Made by a program: the position numbers and the translations under genes. This document shows positions 6,694 to 14,182 of a DNA stretch of 35,023 nucleotides, one piece after another. Source of the DNA: Brachybacterium epidermidis (GTDB lineage Bacteria > Actinomycetota > Actinomycetes > Actinomycetales > Dermabacteraceae); the NCBI RefSeq assembly GCF_015209585.1, contig NZ_JADEYR010000021.1:1-35023 (forward strand), given 5' to 3'. The notes beneath the pieces are model-generated. The model saw only the letters and a program-made list of their open reading frames with translations. It ran no database searches and was not told where the DNA came from. The stretch's first letter is position 1. The number at the start of each line of letters is the position of its first letter.

Positions 6694-7437
6694 CTACCTG
6701 CCGCGGCCGTGAACGGTCGCGAAGGCACGCAGCAGGTGGGGCGGGTGATCCGCAGTGCGCCGACCCAGCAGGGCGAAGATGTCCTCCATCTCACCGGGGT
6801 CGAAGTACCCGTGGTCACGGTAGGCGCGGGCGCGCTCCATGACGGCGGGCACATCCAGCTCGGGATGGAACTGGGTGGCGTACTGGCGGGTGCCCACGCG
6901 GAACATCTGCACCGGGCAGTGCTCGCCGGTGGCCAGCACGGTGGCATGGGAGGGCAGGGCGGTGACCGCCTCCTTGTGCCCCACCAGCCCGGTGAACACC
7001 TCGGGCAGGCCCGCCTCGATGACCACGGGGTCCTCGCGCCCGGCCTCGGTGAGCGTGATGGGCACGGCGCCCAGCGGCTCGCCGTGGGTGCGATCGATGG
7101 TGGCGCCCACGTGGCTGCCCAGGGTGCCGATGCCGTAGCAGGCTCCCAGGAAGGGGATGTCCTGCTCCATCACCTCATCGAGCACCGCGGCGAGCGCCCT
7201 CTCGGCTCGGATCTGCTGCGGGGACTTGGTCTCGGCCGGGTCGGAGACGGTGAAGGGACTGCCGCCAAGGTAGATGCCGGAGAGCTCCTCGGCGCGGATC
7301 GCCGGGGCGTCCTCACGCTCGATGCGCACCCAGCGCAGGTCGTCGTGGCCCAGACCGCTGAAGCGCTGGAAGGAGGCGGCCTCGGCCCGGGCGACGTCGT
7401 CCTCGGGACGGGTGGTCAGCAGCAGGAACGGTTTCAC
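6694..7437 (-). CDS. Class I glutamine amidotransferase-like protein
   Basis: A 247-residue stand-alone GATase1 domain, like GMP-synthase-type amidotransferases. The nucleophile elbow is GACYGIG (Cys100) and the His/Glu of the triad are in QFHPELD (His191, Glu193). There is no synthetase domain, so it may hydrolyse glutamine or gamma-glutamyl compounds, or serve an unlinked partner; the substrate is not evident. The GTG at 7437 is preceded by TAGCAT 6 nt upstream and no Shine-Dalgarno, so a leaderless transcript is likely. It heads a two-gene reverse operon with the GH25 lysozyme and shares a 37-bp intergenic region with the divergent serine hydrolase. Confidence 0.9.
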   Translation of the reverse strand: MKPFLLLTTRPEDDVARAEAASFQRFSGLGHDDLRWVRIEREDAPAIRAEELSGIYLGGSPFTVSDPAETKSPQQIRAERALAAVLDEVMEQDIPFLGACYGIGTLGSHVGATIDRTHGEPLGAVPITLTEAGREDPVVIEAGLPEVFTGLVGHKEAVTALPSHATVLATGEHCPVQMFRVGTRQYATQFHPELDVPAVMERARAYRDHGYFDPGEMEDIFALLGRRTADHPPHLLRAFATVHGRGR

Positions 7438-7474
7438 GCGAGAATGCTAGCGGCCCCCGTCGAAGGAGATGCAC

Positions 7475-9031
7475 GTGACCGATGACCGCACCACCCCCAG
7501 GATCGACCGCTGCGCCGTCCAGGACGTGGCGGCGATGCTGCCCGGTTGGCTGGAGACCGTCCGGCACCTGCGGCGCCAATCCGGGATCCAGGTGGCGATC
7601 TGGCACGACGGCGAGCTGGTGTGCGAGGTGGCGGTCGGCCCTGCCGATGCGGAGCAGGGCATCGCACTGCTGCCCTCGCACCGGCTGCGGATCGCCTCGC
7701 ACTCCAAGATGTTCGCGGCCCTGGCGGTGATGCGCCTTCTCGAGCAGGGCCGCCTGCGGCTGGACGACACCCTCGGCGAGCGGGTCCCGGAGCTGGCCTC
7801 CTCCCCCGTCGCCGATCGCAGCCTGCGCGACCTGCTCTCCCATGCGGCGGGCCTGTCCCGCGACTCGGCCGACTCCCGCTGGTGGCGCCTGGGAACCCCG
7901 TTCCCGGACCGCGCGCAGCTGCTGGAGATCGCCCGCACCGGGGCCGTGGTCACCGAGGCGGGCCTGCACCTGCAGTACTCCAACATCGGCTACGGGCTGC
8001 TGGGCCTGGTGGTCGAGGAGGTCACCGGCCAGGACTTCGCCGCCGCCGTCACCGCACTGGTGCTGGACCCGGTGGGCGTGGACGGCATCGGCCCGGACCT
8101 GCCCGCGCAGGCCGTCGGCCCGGAGGATCCCTGCGGGTTCGCGCCCGGGCACTCCTCGCTGCTGCACGGTCCGCGCCGGATCATCGAGCAGATCCCCACC
8201 GGCGCGCTGGCGGCCGCCACCGGGTTCTGGGCCAGCGCCGGCGCGATCGCCACCTTCGCGGGCCGGGTGCTGACCGAGGGTGCCCTGCTGGATCCGAGCA
8301 CGCTGCGGCAGATGCGCCGACGGGTGTGGACCCTGCGCGACGGCGGCCACTACGGGCTGGGCCTGCAGGAGGGCCGCCTGCACGGCTTCACGGTGATCGG
8401 GCATTCCGGCGGCTTCCCCACCGGGCTCTCCCGCACCTGGGTGGCCCCGGCGGAGCGCCTCGTGGTCAGCGTGATCGGCACCGCCGTGGATGCGCCCAGC
8501 TCGGAGATCGCCCACGGCGTGCTGGGACTGCTGGCCCTGGCCGCCGGCCGGCCCGCCCCGCACGCGGAGTCGTGGGAGGGGCCCGGGGCGCTCGGCGGCG
8601 CCTCCGACGGGCGGCCCCGACCCGCCGCGATCGAGGAGCAGCAGGCCGTGGCGATCGACGGCCGGGAGGTGACGGCGGCGCAGCTCGCCGATCTGGTCAG
8701 CGGCACCTACGACTCCCTGTGGGGACGGGCGCGGCTGGTGGTGCTGGGCGGGCGGCTGTTCGACCTGGACGACACCGCGACGGATCCTGCCGAGGACGCC
8801 CTCGAGCTGTGCGTGGCCGGGGTGCGGTCCGATCCCATCGAGCCGGACCGCACGGCGGTGGAGCTGGCCGCCTGGGGCGACACCGGGTACGGCACCTGGG
8901 CCGAGCCGATCCTGGCGCGGGTGCAGGCCGACGGCGAGGATCTCGCCTGCACGGGCCTGATCGAGACCGGTCAGCTGCTGACCCCGTCGGCGCAGTTCAC
9001 CATGCCGGATCGGGTGCGGGCCCCGCACTGA
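7475..9031 (+). CDS. Serine beta-lactamase-like hydrolase (class C/PBP4* type)
   Basis: A 518-residue protein with the penicillin-recognising fold. The motifs are SHSK (nucleophile Ser75, Lys78), YSN (Tyr168-Asn170) and HSGG (from His310), spaced as in class C beta-lactamases, esterases and D-aminopeptidases. After about residue 360 comes a second region resembling the C-terminal barrel of peptidase-like members. No signal peptide is visible, so it is probably cytoplasmic. The GTG at 7475 is preferred over the ATG at 7469 because GAAGGAG ends at 7468, touching that ATG but 6 nt from the GTG. Substrate unknown: the family includes esterases, peptidases and lactamases. It is divergent from the amidotransferase. 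Confidence 0.92.
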   Translation: MTDDRTTPRIDRCAVQDVAAMLPGWLETVRHLRRQSGIQVAIWHDGELVCEVAVGPADAEQGIALLPSHRLRIASHSKMFAALAVMRLLEQGRLRLDDTLGERVPELASSPVADRSLRDLLSHAAGLSRDSADSRWWRLGTPFPDRAQLLEIARTGAVVTEAGLHLQYSNIGYGLLGLVVEEVTGQDFAAAVTALVLDPVGVDGIGPDLPAQAVGPEDPCGFAPGHSSLLHGPRRIIEQIPTGALAAATGFWASAGAIATFAGRVLTEGALLDPSTLRQMRRRVWTLRDGGHYGLGLQEGRLHGFTVIGHSGGFPTGLSRTWVAPAERLVVSVIGTAVDAPSSEIAHGVLGLLALAAGRPAPHAESWEGPGALGGASDGRPRPAAIEEQQAVAIDGREVTAAQLADLVSGTYDSLWGRARLVVLGGRLFDLDDTATDPAEDALELCVAGVRSDPIEPDRTAVELAAWGDTGYGTWAEPILARVQADGEDLACTGLIETGQLLTPSAQFTMPDRVRAPH

Positions 9032-9052
9032 TCAGCCCTTACAGGCTCCCCC

Positions 9053-9184
9053 TCAGCCGCCGGCTCCCAGCAGACCGCGCAGGGCCCCCGTGAGGCCCTC
9101 GACCTCCACGGCCACGTCGGGCCTGCGGAAACGCTCGGGGGTGAGGCTGAAGCGCTGCTGTGTCTTGGCACGGCCGTTCTCCCG
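9053..9184 (-). pseudogene. Possible C-terminal gene remnant
   Basis: The reverse strand carries 43 codons ending in a TGA at 9053-9055, from RENGRAKTQQRFSLTPERF to LTGALRGLLGAGG, with strong G/C third-base bias but no usable start. Upstream the frame runs into the Hsp20 terminator hairpin, which is not coding-like. It looks like the tail of a gene whose 5' part is gone. I do not recognise the protein. The rest of the 9032-9281 interval holds only the hairpin. Confidence 0.25.
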
Positions 9185-9224
9185 ATGGAGAGGTTCCAGT
9201 CGCTGGGGCCGGCAGGCAAGGCAG

Positions 9225-9266
9225 AGTCCCCCGGCTCCCACCGCGAGCGGCGGGAGCCGGGGGACT
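9225..9266 (-). terminator. Terminator hairpin downstream of hsp20
   Basis: AGTCCCCCGGCTCCC (9225-9239) is perfectly complementary to 9252-9266, a 15-bp stem closing a 12-nt loop. It starts 16 bp after the Hsp20 stop on the reverse strand. There is no clear U-tract, usual for this GC content. Confidence 0.75.
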
Positions 9267-9281
9267 CGTGATCCGGGGGTG

Positions 9282-9770
9282 TCAGCTGTTGAGCTCACCC
9301 TCGATGGTGCGGCCCTCGGGGGCGGGGGCGGTGTCCTGCCCGGAGGTCACCGAGGGCTGCGCGGAGCGCTCGGTGTGGGCCACGTTGATCTTGCGCGGCT
9401 TGGCCTCCTCGGCCATGGGGATGGTCAGACGCAGCACGCCGTCGCTGTACTCCGCCTCGATGCGGTCCAGGGAGACCCGGCTGCCCAGGGTGAGCTGGCG
9501 GGCGAAGGTGCCGGTGGGGCGCTCACGGGTGAGCCAGGAGCGCTCCGCGTCGTTCGAGGCCGAGGCCTTGCGCTCGGCGCGCACCGTGAGGGTGCGGTCC
9601 TCGACGTCGACGTCCACGCTGGCGGGGTCCACGCCGGGCAGGTCGATCTCGGCGACGAAGCGGTCGTCCTCGCGGTACAGATCCATCGGCATGCCGACCG
9701 AGGCCGGGGTGCGGGCGAGATCCGAGAAGAAGCGGTCCACTTCCTGGAAGGGGGTGAAGCTGCGAGCCAT
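9282..9770 (-). CDS. Hsp20/alpha-crystallin small heat-shock protein
   Basis: ATP-independent holdase chaperone of 162 residues that binds unfolding proteins in the cytoplasm. The N-terminus MARSFTPFQEVDRFFSDLAR is typical of bacterial Hsp20. The alpha-crystallin domain runs from about residue 28 (PMDLYREDDRFVAEIDLPGV) to about 130 and contains GVLRLTIPMAEEAKPRKINV, the conserved G-x-L and the I-x-V/I-like tail region. AGGAGG lies just upstream of the ATG. It is divergent from pcp, with a HAIR-like inverted repeat about 100 bp upstream that might bind an HspR-type repressor, and is followed by a strong hairpin. Confidence 0.95.
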   Translation of the reverse strand: MARSFTPFQEVDRFFSDLARTPASVGMPMDLYREDDRFVAEIDLPGVDPASVDVDVEDRTLTVRAERKASASNDAERSWLTRERPTGTFARQLTLGSRVSLDRIEAEYSDGVLRLTIPMAEEAKPRKINVAHTERSAQPSVTSGQDTAPAPEGRTIEGELNS

Positions 9771-9840
9771 GGTGTGCCTCCTGCGGTATCGGTGTGCGGT
9801 CGAGCAGGGGCCGTAGCTCCTCCTGCTCTCGGCAGGGTCA

Positions 9841-10107
9841 ACGCGGCGCCATCCCTCCCTATTCCAAAGTTGAGCCGACTGCGCTCACGTGAGCTGGATT
9901 ACGCGAAAGGCGTTGGGGGCGGAGAGTCCCAGCATGGCGCAGATGGGCCGCTGTGTCTGCCCGTCGCGGGTGGACTCTGGGCGCTGCCCGCCCGCGATCC
10001 CCGCCCCCGCCTCCCCGCGCCGTGTTGCGCCGTCTCGCCGCGCCGCGCCGTCTCGCCCCGTGCCGCGCCTCCCCGACCGGCGGCCGCGAGGCTCCTACCG
10101 TGGATCC
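9841..10107. other. Hsp20-pcp divergent intergenic region
   Basis: About 340 bp separate the two divergent genes. The region holds the HAIR-like repeat at 9869-9889 and, at 10010-10078, a simple-sequence stretch built from repeats of CGCCGCGCCG and CGTCTCGCC. An open frame runs through it on the forward strand into pcp, but its codon bias is not coding-like. Confidence 0.6.
9869..9889. promoter_or_regulatory. HAIR-like inverted repeat upstream of hsp20
   Basis: GTTGAGC-N7-GCTCACG resembles the HspR-associated element CTTGAGT-N7-ACTCAAG in arm sequence and in the 7-nt spacer, but the outer two positions of the arms do not pair. It lies about 100 bp upstream of the hsp20 start. No hspR gene is in the window. 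Confidence 0.35.
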
Positions 10108-10740
10108 ATGACCGCCGCCGTGCTGCTGACCGGCTTCGCCCCCTTCGACGGGGCCGACATCAACGAGTCCTGGCAAGCCGTCCAGGCCGCCGCCGCGCAG
10201 CTGCGCGCGGACGGCATCGAGGTGGCGCAGCTGGAGCTGCCGGTCGAGTTCGACGCCGCTGGGTACCTGCTGGAGGCGGCCGTGCGCGAGCACCGTCCCG
10301 GCCTGGTGGTGGCCACGGGCCTGGCGGCCGGACGCCGCGCCGTCACTCCGGAGCGGGTGGCGATCAACGTGCGCGACGCACGCATCCCGGACAACGCCGG
10401 TGACCGCCCCGTCGATGAGCCCGTGGTGCCGGGCGGTCCCGTCGGCCACTTCAGCACCCTGCCCATCAAGGCGATCGTGGCCGCCCTGGCCCAGGAGCCC
10501 GCGATCCCGGCGGCGGTCTCGCAGACGGCCGGCACCTACGTGTGCAACGACGTGTTCTACCGCCTGCTGCACCTGCTGGCCACCGACCCCGGCCTGGCCG
10601 GAATGCGGGGCGGCTTCGTCCATCTGCCGGCAGCCGCGGACCTGCCGGTGGAGGACTCCGCCCGGGCGCTGGTGCGGGCCGTCCGCACCTGTCTGGCGAC
10701 CCCGGAGGACGTGGTGCTCACCGGCGGCGCCGAGCACTGA
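10108..10740 (+). CDS. pcp: Pyroglutamyl-peptidase I (pyrrolidone-carboxylate peptidase)
   Basis: Cysteine peptidase of family C15, 210 residues, that removes N-terminal pyroglutamate from peptides in the cytoplasm. It begins MTAAVLLTGFAPFDGADINE, the family signature for the substrate pocket. The catalytic triad can be placed as Glu82 (TPERVAIN), Cys146 (GTYVCNDVFY) and His172 (GFVHLP). Length matches the usual 210-220. TACCGT lies 6 nt before the ATG at 10108 and there is no Shine-Dalgarno, so it is probably leaderless. An upstream in-frame extension exists but covers the simple-sequence repeat and lacks coding bias. Confidence 0.95.
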   Translation: MTAAVLLTGFAPFDGADINESWQAVQAAAAQLRADGIEVAQLELPVEFDAAGYLLEAAVREHRPGLVVATGLAAGRRAVTPERVAINVRDARIPDNAGDRPVDEPVVPGGPVGHFSTLPIKAIVAALAQEPAIPAAVSQTAGTYVCNDVFYRLLHLLATDPGLAGMRGGFVHLPAAADLPVEDSARALVRAVRTCLATPEDVVLTGGAEH

Positions 10741-10803
10741 CCGCCCCGGTCCCGCCGCACTGCACCCGGCACCCGGCTCGCGGCTCGCGGCTCCAGCGTA
10801 GAG

Positions 10804-11020
10804 TTATCCACAGGGTTCTCCACATCTGGGGATGAATCACAAGGATGTAGTTCCCCAGGCCCCGTGGCGCAGATCCCCGTGCTTCGCGGAGTGCCGCCCG
10901 CATCTCGCGGCCCTCAACGATCCCAGCGATCCACAACGCGACGCCGGTTGTCCACAGCAAGACCGTGAAATCCCCCGCGCACCCCGGTTCATCCACAATG
11001 CTGTCCATAGCTGGGGATAG
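10804..11020. promoter_or_regulatory. Cluster of DnaA-box-like sites
   Basis: Within 217 bp there is a perfect TTATCCACA (10804), TTCTCCACA (10816), CGATCCACA (10927), a perfect TTGTCCACA (10948, the actinobacterial consensus), TCATCCACA (10989), CTGTCCATA (11001) and a reverse-strand CTATCCCCA (11012-11020); a weaker reverse copy, TCATCCCCA, is near 10827. The region is between the ends of pcp and the rhomboid gene. Weak ORFs cross it on both strands but lack ribosome sites and codon bias. It is origin-like but no dnaA, dnaN or clear AT-rich element is near, so it is more likely an accessory DnaA-binding locus. Confidence 0.65.
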
Positions 11021-11043
11021 TCACACCGGTGTCATTCGGCGGT

Positions 11044-11096
11044 GCCCTGCACGGATGTTCCGCAGGGCTCTCTCGTACAGCAGGCCTCGGCCTGCT
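11044..11096 (-). terminator. Tandem hairpins after the rhomboid gene
   Basis: AGCAGGC (11079-11085) pairs with GCCTGCT (11090-11096) across a CTCG loop, starting at the rhomboid stop codon. A second stem, GCCCTGC (11044-11050) with GCAGGGC (11062-11068), follows. Together they could end the rhomboid transcript on the reverse strand. Confidence 0.5.
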
Positions 11097-12013
11097 CAGA
11101 AGTAGGGGACGGTGAGCGCCTTCAGCACCACCGCCACCGCGCACAGCAGCACCGCACCGGCGATCAGGACCCCGTGGATCAGGGCGGAGCGCCGGGCGAG
11201 GGCCTGGCGGTCGGTGCCGTGCGTGGCCTTGGGCCGCAGCGCGAACATGGCCGCGACCAGGGCCGTGCCCACCAGCAGCCCGCCCAGATGGCCCTGCCAG
11301 GAGATGTTCGGGACAGTGAAGGTGATCAGCAGGTTCAGGCCGATCAGCACCAGGATCTGGGCGCTCTGGCCACCCAGGCGGCGGTTGACGATGAACATGC
11401 TGCCGAACAGTCCGAACACTCCGCCGCTGGCACCCAGGGTGGCGGTGGTCCACTCCAGGGTCATCGGGTTCGCGAGCACGTACACCGCGGTGTGGCCGCC
11501 GAGGACGGAGGCCAGGAACACCCCGGCGTAGCGGGTGTGGCCCAGGGTCTGCTCGAGGTACTGCCCCACCACCCACAGCGCCCACATGTTCAGCGCCAGG
11601 TGCATCACGCCGCCGTGCAGGAACCCGGCGGTGAGGAAGGTCCACGGCATCGCCAGCGCTCGGAACGGCGCGAAGATCCCCCACTGGGTGACGATGTGCG
11701 GGACCAGAGCCTGCCCCAGGAAGGCCAGCACGCACAGACCCATCAGGGTGTAGGTGACGTACGGGGTGCGGCGCCCTGCCGACGCCCCCATCGCGTTGCG
11801 GGGGCGGGTGCCGGCCTGCTGGCGGGCGATGTCCCTCTCGCAGTCCACGCACAGCACGCCCACCTGGGTGGGGCGCTGGCACTGCGGGCAGGCGGGACGC
11901 TCGCAGCGCTTGCAGCGCACGTAGCTGACGGTGTCCGGATGGCGAGGGCAGACGGGCTGACCCTGCGGGTCCGGGACGTCCTGTGCGCTGTAGCCGTAGG
12001 TGGGGCGGTTCAT
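11096..12013 (-). CDS. Rhomboid-family intramembrane serine protease with zinc-ribbon N-terminus
   Basis: A 305-residue integral membrane protease that cuts transmembrane helices of substrates. The N-terminal cytoplasmic part has Cys pairs (CPRH, CKRCERPACPQC, CVDC, residues 22-58) forming one or two zinc ribbons, as in many actinobacterial rhomboids. Six or seven membrane helices follow from about residue 85. HGGVMHLALNMW is the loop-1/helix-2 motif, GASG holds the nucleophile (Ser196) and GHLGG the catalytic His242. It starts with ATG at 12013 preceded by AGGA. In related actinobacteria a rhomboid gene of this type often lies beside a cyclophilin gene near the origin; here an AlkZ-like gene sits between the two. 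Confidence 0.94.
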   Translation of the reverse strand: MNRPTYGYSAQDVPDPQGQPVCPRHPDTVSYVRCKRCERPACPQCQRPTQVGVLCVDCERDIARQQAGTRPRNAMGASAGRRTPYVTYTLMGLCVLAFLGQALVPHIVTQWGIFAPFRALAMPWTFLTAGFLHGGVMHLALNMWALWVVGQYLEQTLGHTRYAGVFLASVLGGHTAVYVLANPMTLEWTTATLGASGGVFGLFGSMFIVNRRLGGQSAQILVLIGLNLLITFTVPNISWQGHLGGLLVGTALVAAMFALRPKATHGTDRQALARRSALIHGVLIAGAVLLCAVAVVLKALTVPYF

Positions 12014-12066
12014 GGGGTCATTCCTACACGACCGCCCTGGACCGCACGCCCCGCCCGCGGGGGCGC

Positions 12067-13224
12067 TCACACCACCGTGTACGGGAACGCCTGGAACAGC
12101 TTCTCGAAGCGGCGCTTCTGGGCGGGGGTGACCTCCGCGAGCTCCTTCAGGTCCAGGCGCCGTTTCCCGGCCGCGCCGGTGCGGCCCCACGTGCCCACCA
12201 GCGCGCCGCGCCGCAGGGCAGCGCGCTTGAACACCCCGTTGTTGCCCGGCACCAGCGCGCGGTGCTGCTCCTCGTCCATCAGGTAGAGCCGGTCGCGGTA
12301 GCCCAGCACCAGCTCGTCGAAGCCGGGCAGCAGCAGCTCGGCCATGGTCTCCTTCTCGTGCTCGGCGTACTCCTCCAGCAGGCCGGGCCGGAACCACAGC
12401 TTCTCCCCGTCGCCGCCGGTGGCCCGGCCGGGCTGGGAGTGCACGACGCCCTTCGCGTCGGCGAAGCCGTGCTCGAGCTGGTCGCCCACCTGCCCCAGGG
12501 CCTGGTCGATGCGCCTCATCGGCAGCTTGGACCACCAGGCGAGGTCCCGGACGGTCGCAGGGCCGTGGCTGGTGAAGTACCGCAGGGCCAGCTCGGCGAT
12601 GGCGGCGGTCTCGTCCCCGCCGAAGGTGCCCTCGAGATCGGATCCGTGGGGCAGCCACCGCTCGGCCAGCACCACGGCGGTCTCCCCCTCGTCGCGCCAG
12701 GGGCCGTAGGCGGCCACCCCGGTCGAGAGGAAGTGGGTGAGCATGTGGTAGCCGCGACCGTCGTCGGTGGCCAGGCCCGCCCCCTGCCAGGCCGCCATCA
12801 GCTCCCCGCGCAGCACGCCCCGGCCGACGCCCGGGTCGGACTGCTCAGCGGCGAGCTCCTCGAGCACCCGCCGGGCGGTGCCGAAGTGCTCCTCCTCCAG
12901 GCCCAGGCCGCTGCGGCGCTTGACGGCCGAGCGCACGGAGGCGCCCGCGCACAGCTCGGTGAGCCACGCGAGGGTGTCGGCGGCCACCGCGAACACGGTG
13001 CCGCGCATCGGGTAGCCGCGCACGATCAGTCCGCTGTCGAAGGCGGCGTACACGCGCGTGAGGTCACCGCCGGTGCGCAGCGCCAGGGAGGCCATCACGC
13101 CGGGCAGGTCCTGCCCCTGGTGGGCGCCGAAGGAGCGGGCCGCCTCCAGCGGGGTGCGGAAGCGGACCGGGCCCACCAGGCCCTGCGCGAGGATGCGGGC
13201 TCCGGCCAGGTGTCGCTGCGTCAT
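12067..13224 (-). CDS. AlkZ-like winged-helix (HTH_42) DNA-binding protein, probable DNA glycosylase
   Basis: A 385-residue member of the HTH_42 family, which includes Streptomyces AlkZ and E. coli YcaQ, glycosylases that unhook DNA interstrand crosslinks or remove alkylated bases. Near the N-terminus, at residues 33-39, is GAHQGQD; Gln36 and Gln38 match the catalytic Q-x-Q of AlkZ in sequence and position. Later regions, LLPGFDELVLGYRDR and the basic C-terminal part ending FPYTVV, also fit the family. The start at 13224 has no Shine-Dalgarno but has TAGCCT 6 nt upstream, so it is probably leaderless. It lies between cyclophilin and rhomboid genes on the same strand. Substrate is not known. 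Confidence 0.85.
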   Translation of the reverse strand: MTQRHLAGARILAQGLVGPVRFRTPLEAARSFGAHQGQDLPGVMASLALRTGGDLTRVYAAFDSGLIVRGYPMRGTVFAVAADTLAWLTELCAGASVRSAVKRRSGLGLEEEHFGTARRVLEELAAEQSDPGVGRGVLRGELMAAWQGAGLATDDGRGYHMLTHFLSTGVAAYGPWRDEGETAVVLAERWLPHGSDLEGTFGGDETAAIAELALRYFTSHGPATVRDLAWWSKLPMRRIDQALGQVGDQLEHGFADAKGVVHSQPGRATGGDGEKLWFRPGLLEEYAEHEKETMAELLLPGFDELVLGYRDRLYLMDEEQHRALVPGNNGVFKRAALRRGALVGTWGRTGAAGKRRLDLKELAEVTPAQKRRFEKLFQAFPYTVV

Positions 13225-13309
13225 GGTCGGAGGCTATCGGCCTGCGGCCGCGGTGGGGAGGGCCCGGCCGAGTCGATCGGTCGGAAGCGGGACGGGCCAT
13301 GACGGCAGC

Positions 13310-13342
13310 GCCCCGCCGCGGAGCTGGTGCTCCGGGCGGGGC
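13310..13342 (-). terminator. Terminator hairpin downstream of the cyclophilin gene
   Basis: GCCCCGCC (13310-13317) pairs with GGCGGGGC (13335-13342), with an inner GGAG/CTCC pair. It lies about 50 bp past the cyclophilin stop on the reverse strand. Confidence 0.65.
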
Positions 13343-13391
13343 GTCACGGTCGCGCCGACGGGCGCGCGGTCAGTGCGGGATCAGGGTGCGC

Positions 13392-13928
13392 TCAGCGCTC
13401 GACGGTGACCGACTCGATGACGACGTCCTCGAGGGGACGGTCGCGCATGTCGGTCTTGGTGGCGGCGATCTCGTCGACGACCTTCTTGGAGTCCTCGTCG
13501 GCCACGACACCGAACACGGTGTGCTTGCCCTGCAGGTGCGGGGTGGGGCCCACGGTGATGAAGAACTGGGAGCCGTTGGTGCCGGAGGGGCGGCCGGTGA
13601 TGGCGTTCATGCGCTTGCCGGCGTTGGCCATGGCCAGCACGTAGGGCTCGTTGAAGTTCTTCTCGGAGATCTCGTCGTCGAAGGTGTAGCCGGGGCCGCC
13701 GGTGCCGGTGCCCAGCGGGTCACCGCCCTGGATCATGAACCCGGAGATCACGCGGTGGAAGATCACGCCGTCGTAGAAGGGGCGCGTGACCTTCTGACCG
13801 TTCTCGGGGTCGGAGAACTCGCGGGTCCCCTCAGCGAGGCCCACGAAGTTCTCGACGGTCTTCGGGGCGTGGTCGGGGTACAGCTCCAGGCGGATGTCCC
13901 CGTGGTTGGTGTGCAGAGTTGCGAACAT
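13392..13928 (-). CDS. ppiA: Cyclophilin-type peptidyl-prolyl cis-trans isomerase
   Basis: Protein-folding catalyst of 178 residues, cytoplasmic because no signal sequence is present. Typical sequence: MFATLHTNHGDIRLELY at the start, then KTVENFVGLAEG, YDGVIFHRVISGFMIQGGDP (active-site Arg and the F-M-x-Q-x-G-D motif), SQFFITVGPTPHLQGKHTVFG. These residues belong to the catalytic pocket of cyclophilins. The ATG at 13928 is chosen because the upstream in-frame sequence is not cyclophilin-like; GAGGA and a possible -10 GAGGAT lie just upstream, so a leadered or leaderless start are both possible. It is divergent from the membrane-protein gene at 14183 and probably constitutive. Confidence 0.96.
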   Translation of the reverse strand: MFATLHTNHGDIRLELYPDHAPKTVENFVGLAEGTREFSDPENGQKVTRPFYDGVIFHRVISGFMIQGGDPLGTGTGGPGYTFDDEISEKNFNEPYVLAMANAGKRMNAITGRPSGTNGSQFFITVGPTPHLQGKHTVFGVVADEDSKKVVDEIAATKTDMRDRPLEDVVIESVTVER

Positions 13929-14080
13929 GGCGTCATCCTCGCACACCGCCGTGGGACGGCCAGGGGCCCGCGACGGCGGGCCGCGCACGTCCCTGCCGGC
14001 TCCCTGCCGATGCGTCACCGCCGGGTCCGCACTCCCGTCGGACATACCGTTCGGCTGGGAACCGGGATGCGGGCACGCGT

Positions 14081-14086
14081 TAGAGT
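14081..14086 (+). promoter_or_regulatory. Possible -10 element for the gene at 14183
   Basis: TAGAGT is a good -10 match in the cyclophilin/membrane-protein divergent region. It would give a leader of about 90 nt, consistent with the Shine-Dalgarno used at 14183. No clear -35. Confidence 0.35.
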
Positions 14087-14182
14087 TGTGCCACACGGAT
14101 CCGCCGCGTCCACCCGGATGCGGGGGTCCAGGGACCGCCGTCGGCCCGATCCGGCGGATACAGACCGAAAGGGGAATCCCTC

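Noticed and set aside
10010-10078. CGCC-rich simple repeat as a regulatory element
   Set aside because: Low-complexity sequence without symmetry or defined unit; likely replication slippage.
10718-11008. Reverse-strand ORF of 96 codons across the DnaA-box region
   Set aside because: Weak third-base G/C bias, no ribosome site or -10 near its start, and the start lies among the DnaA-like boxes; the C-terminal part is Arg-rich shadow sequence.
10804-11020. Calling the DnaA-box cluster the chromosomal origin
   Set aside because: No dnaA, dnaN or clear AT-rich unwinding element is present in the window; only an accessory binding locus can be supported.
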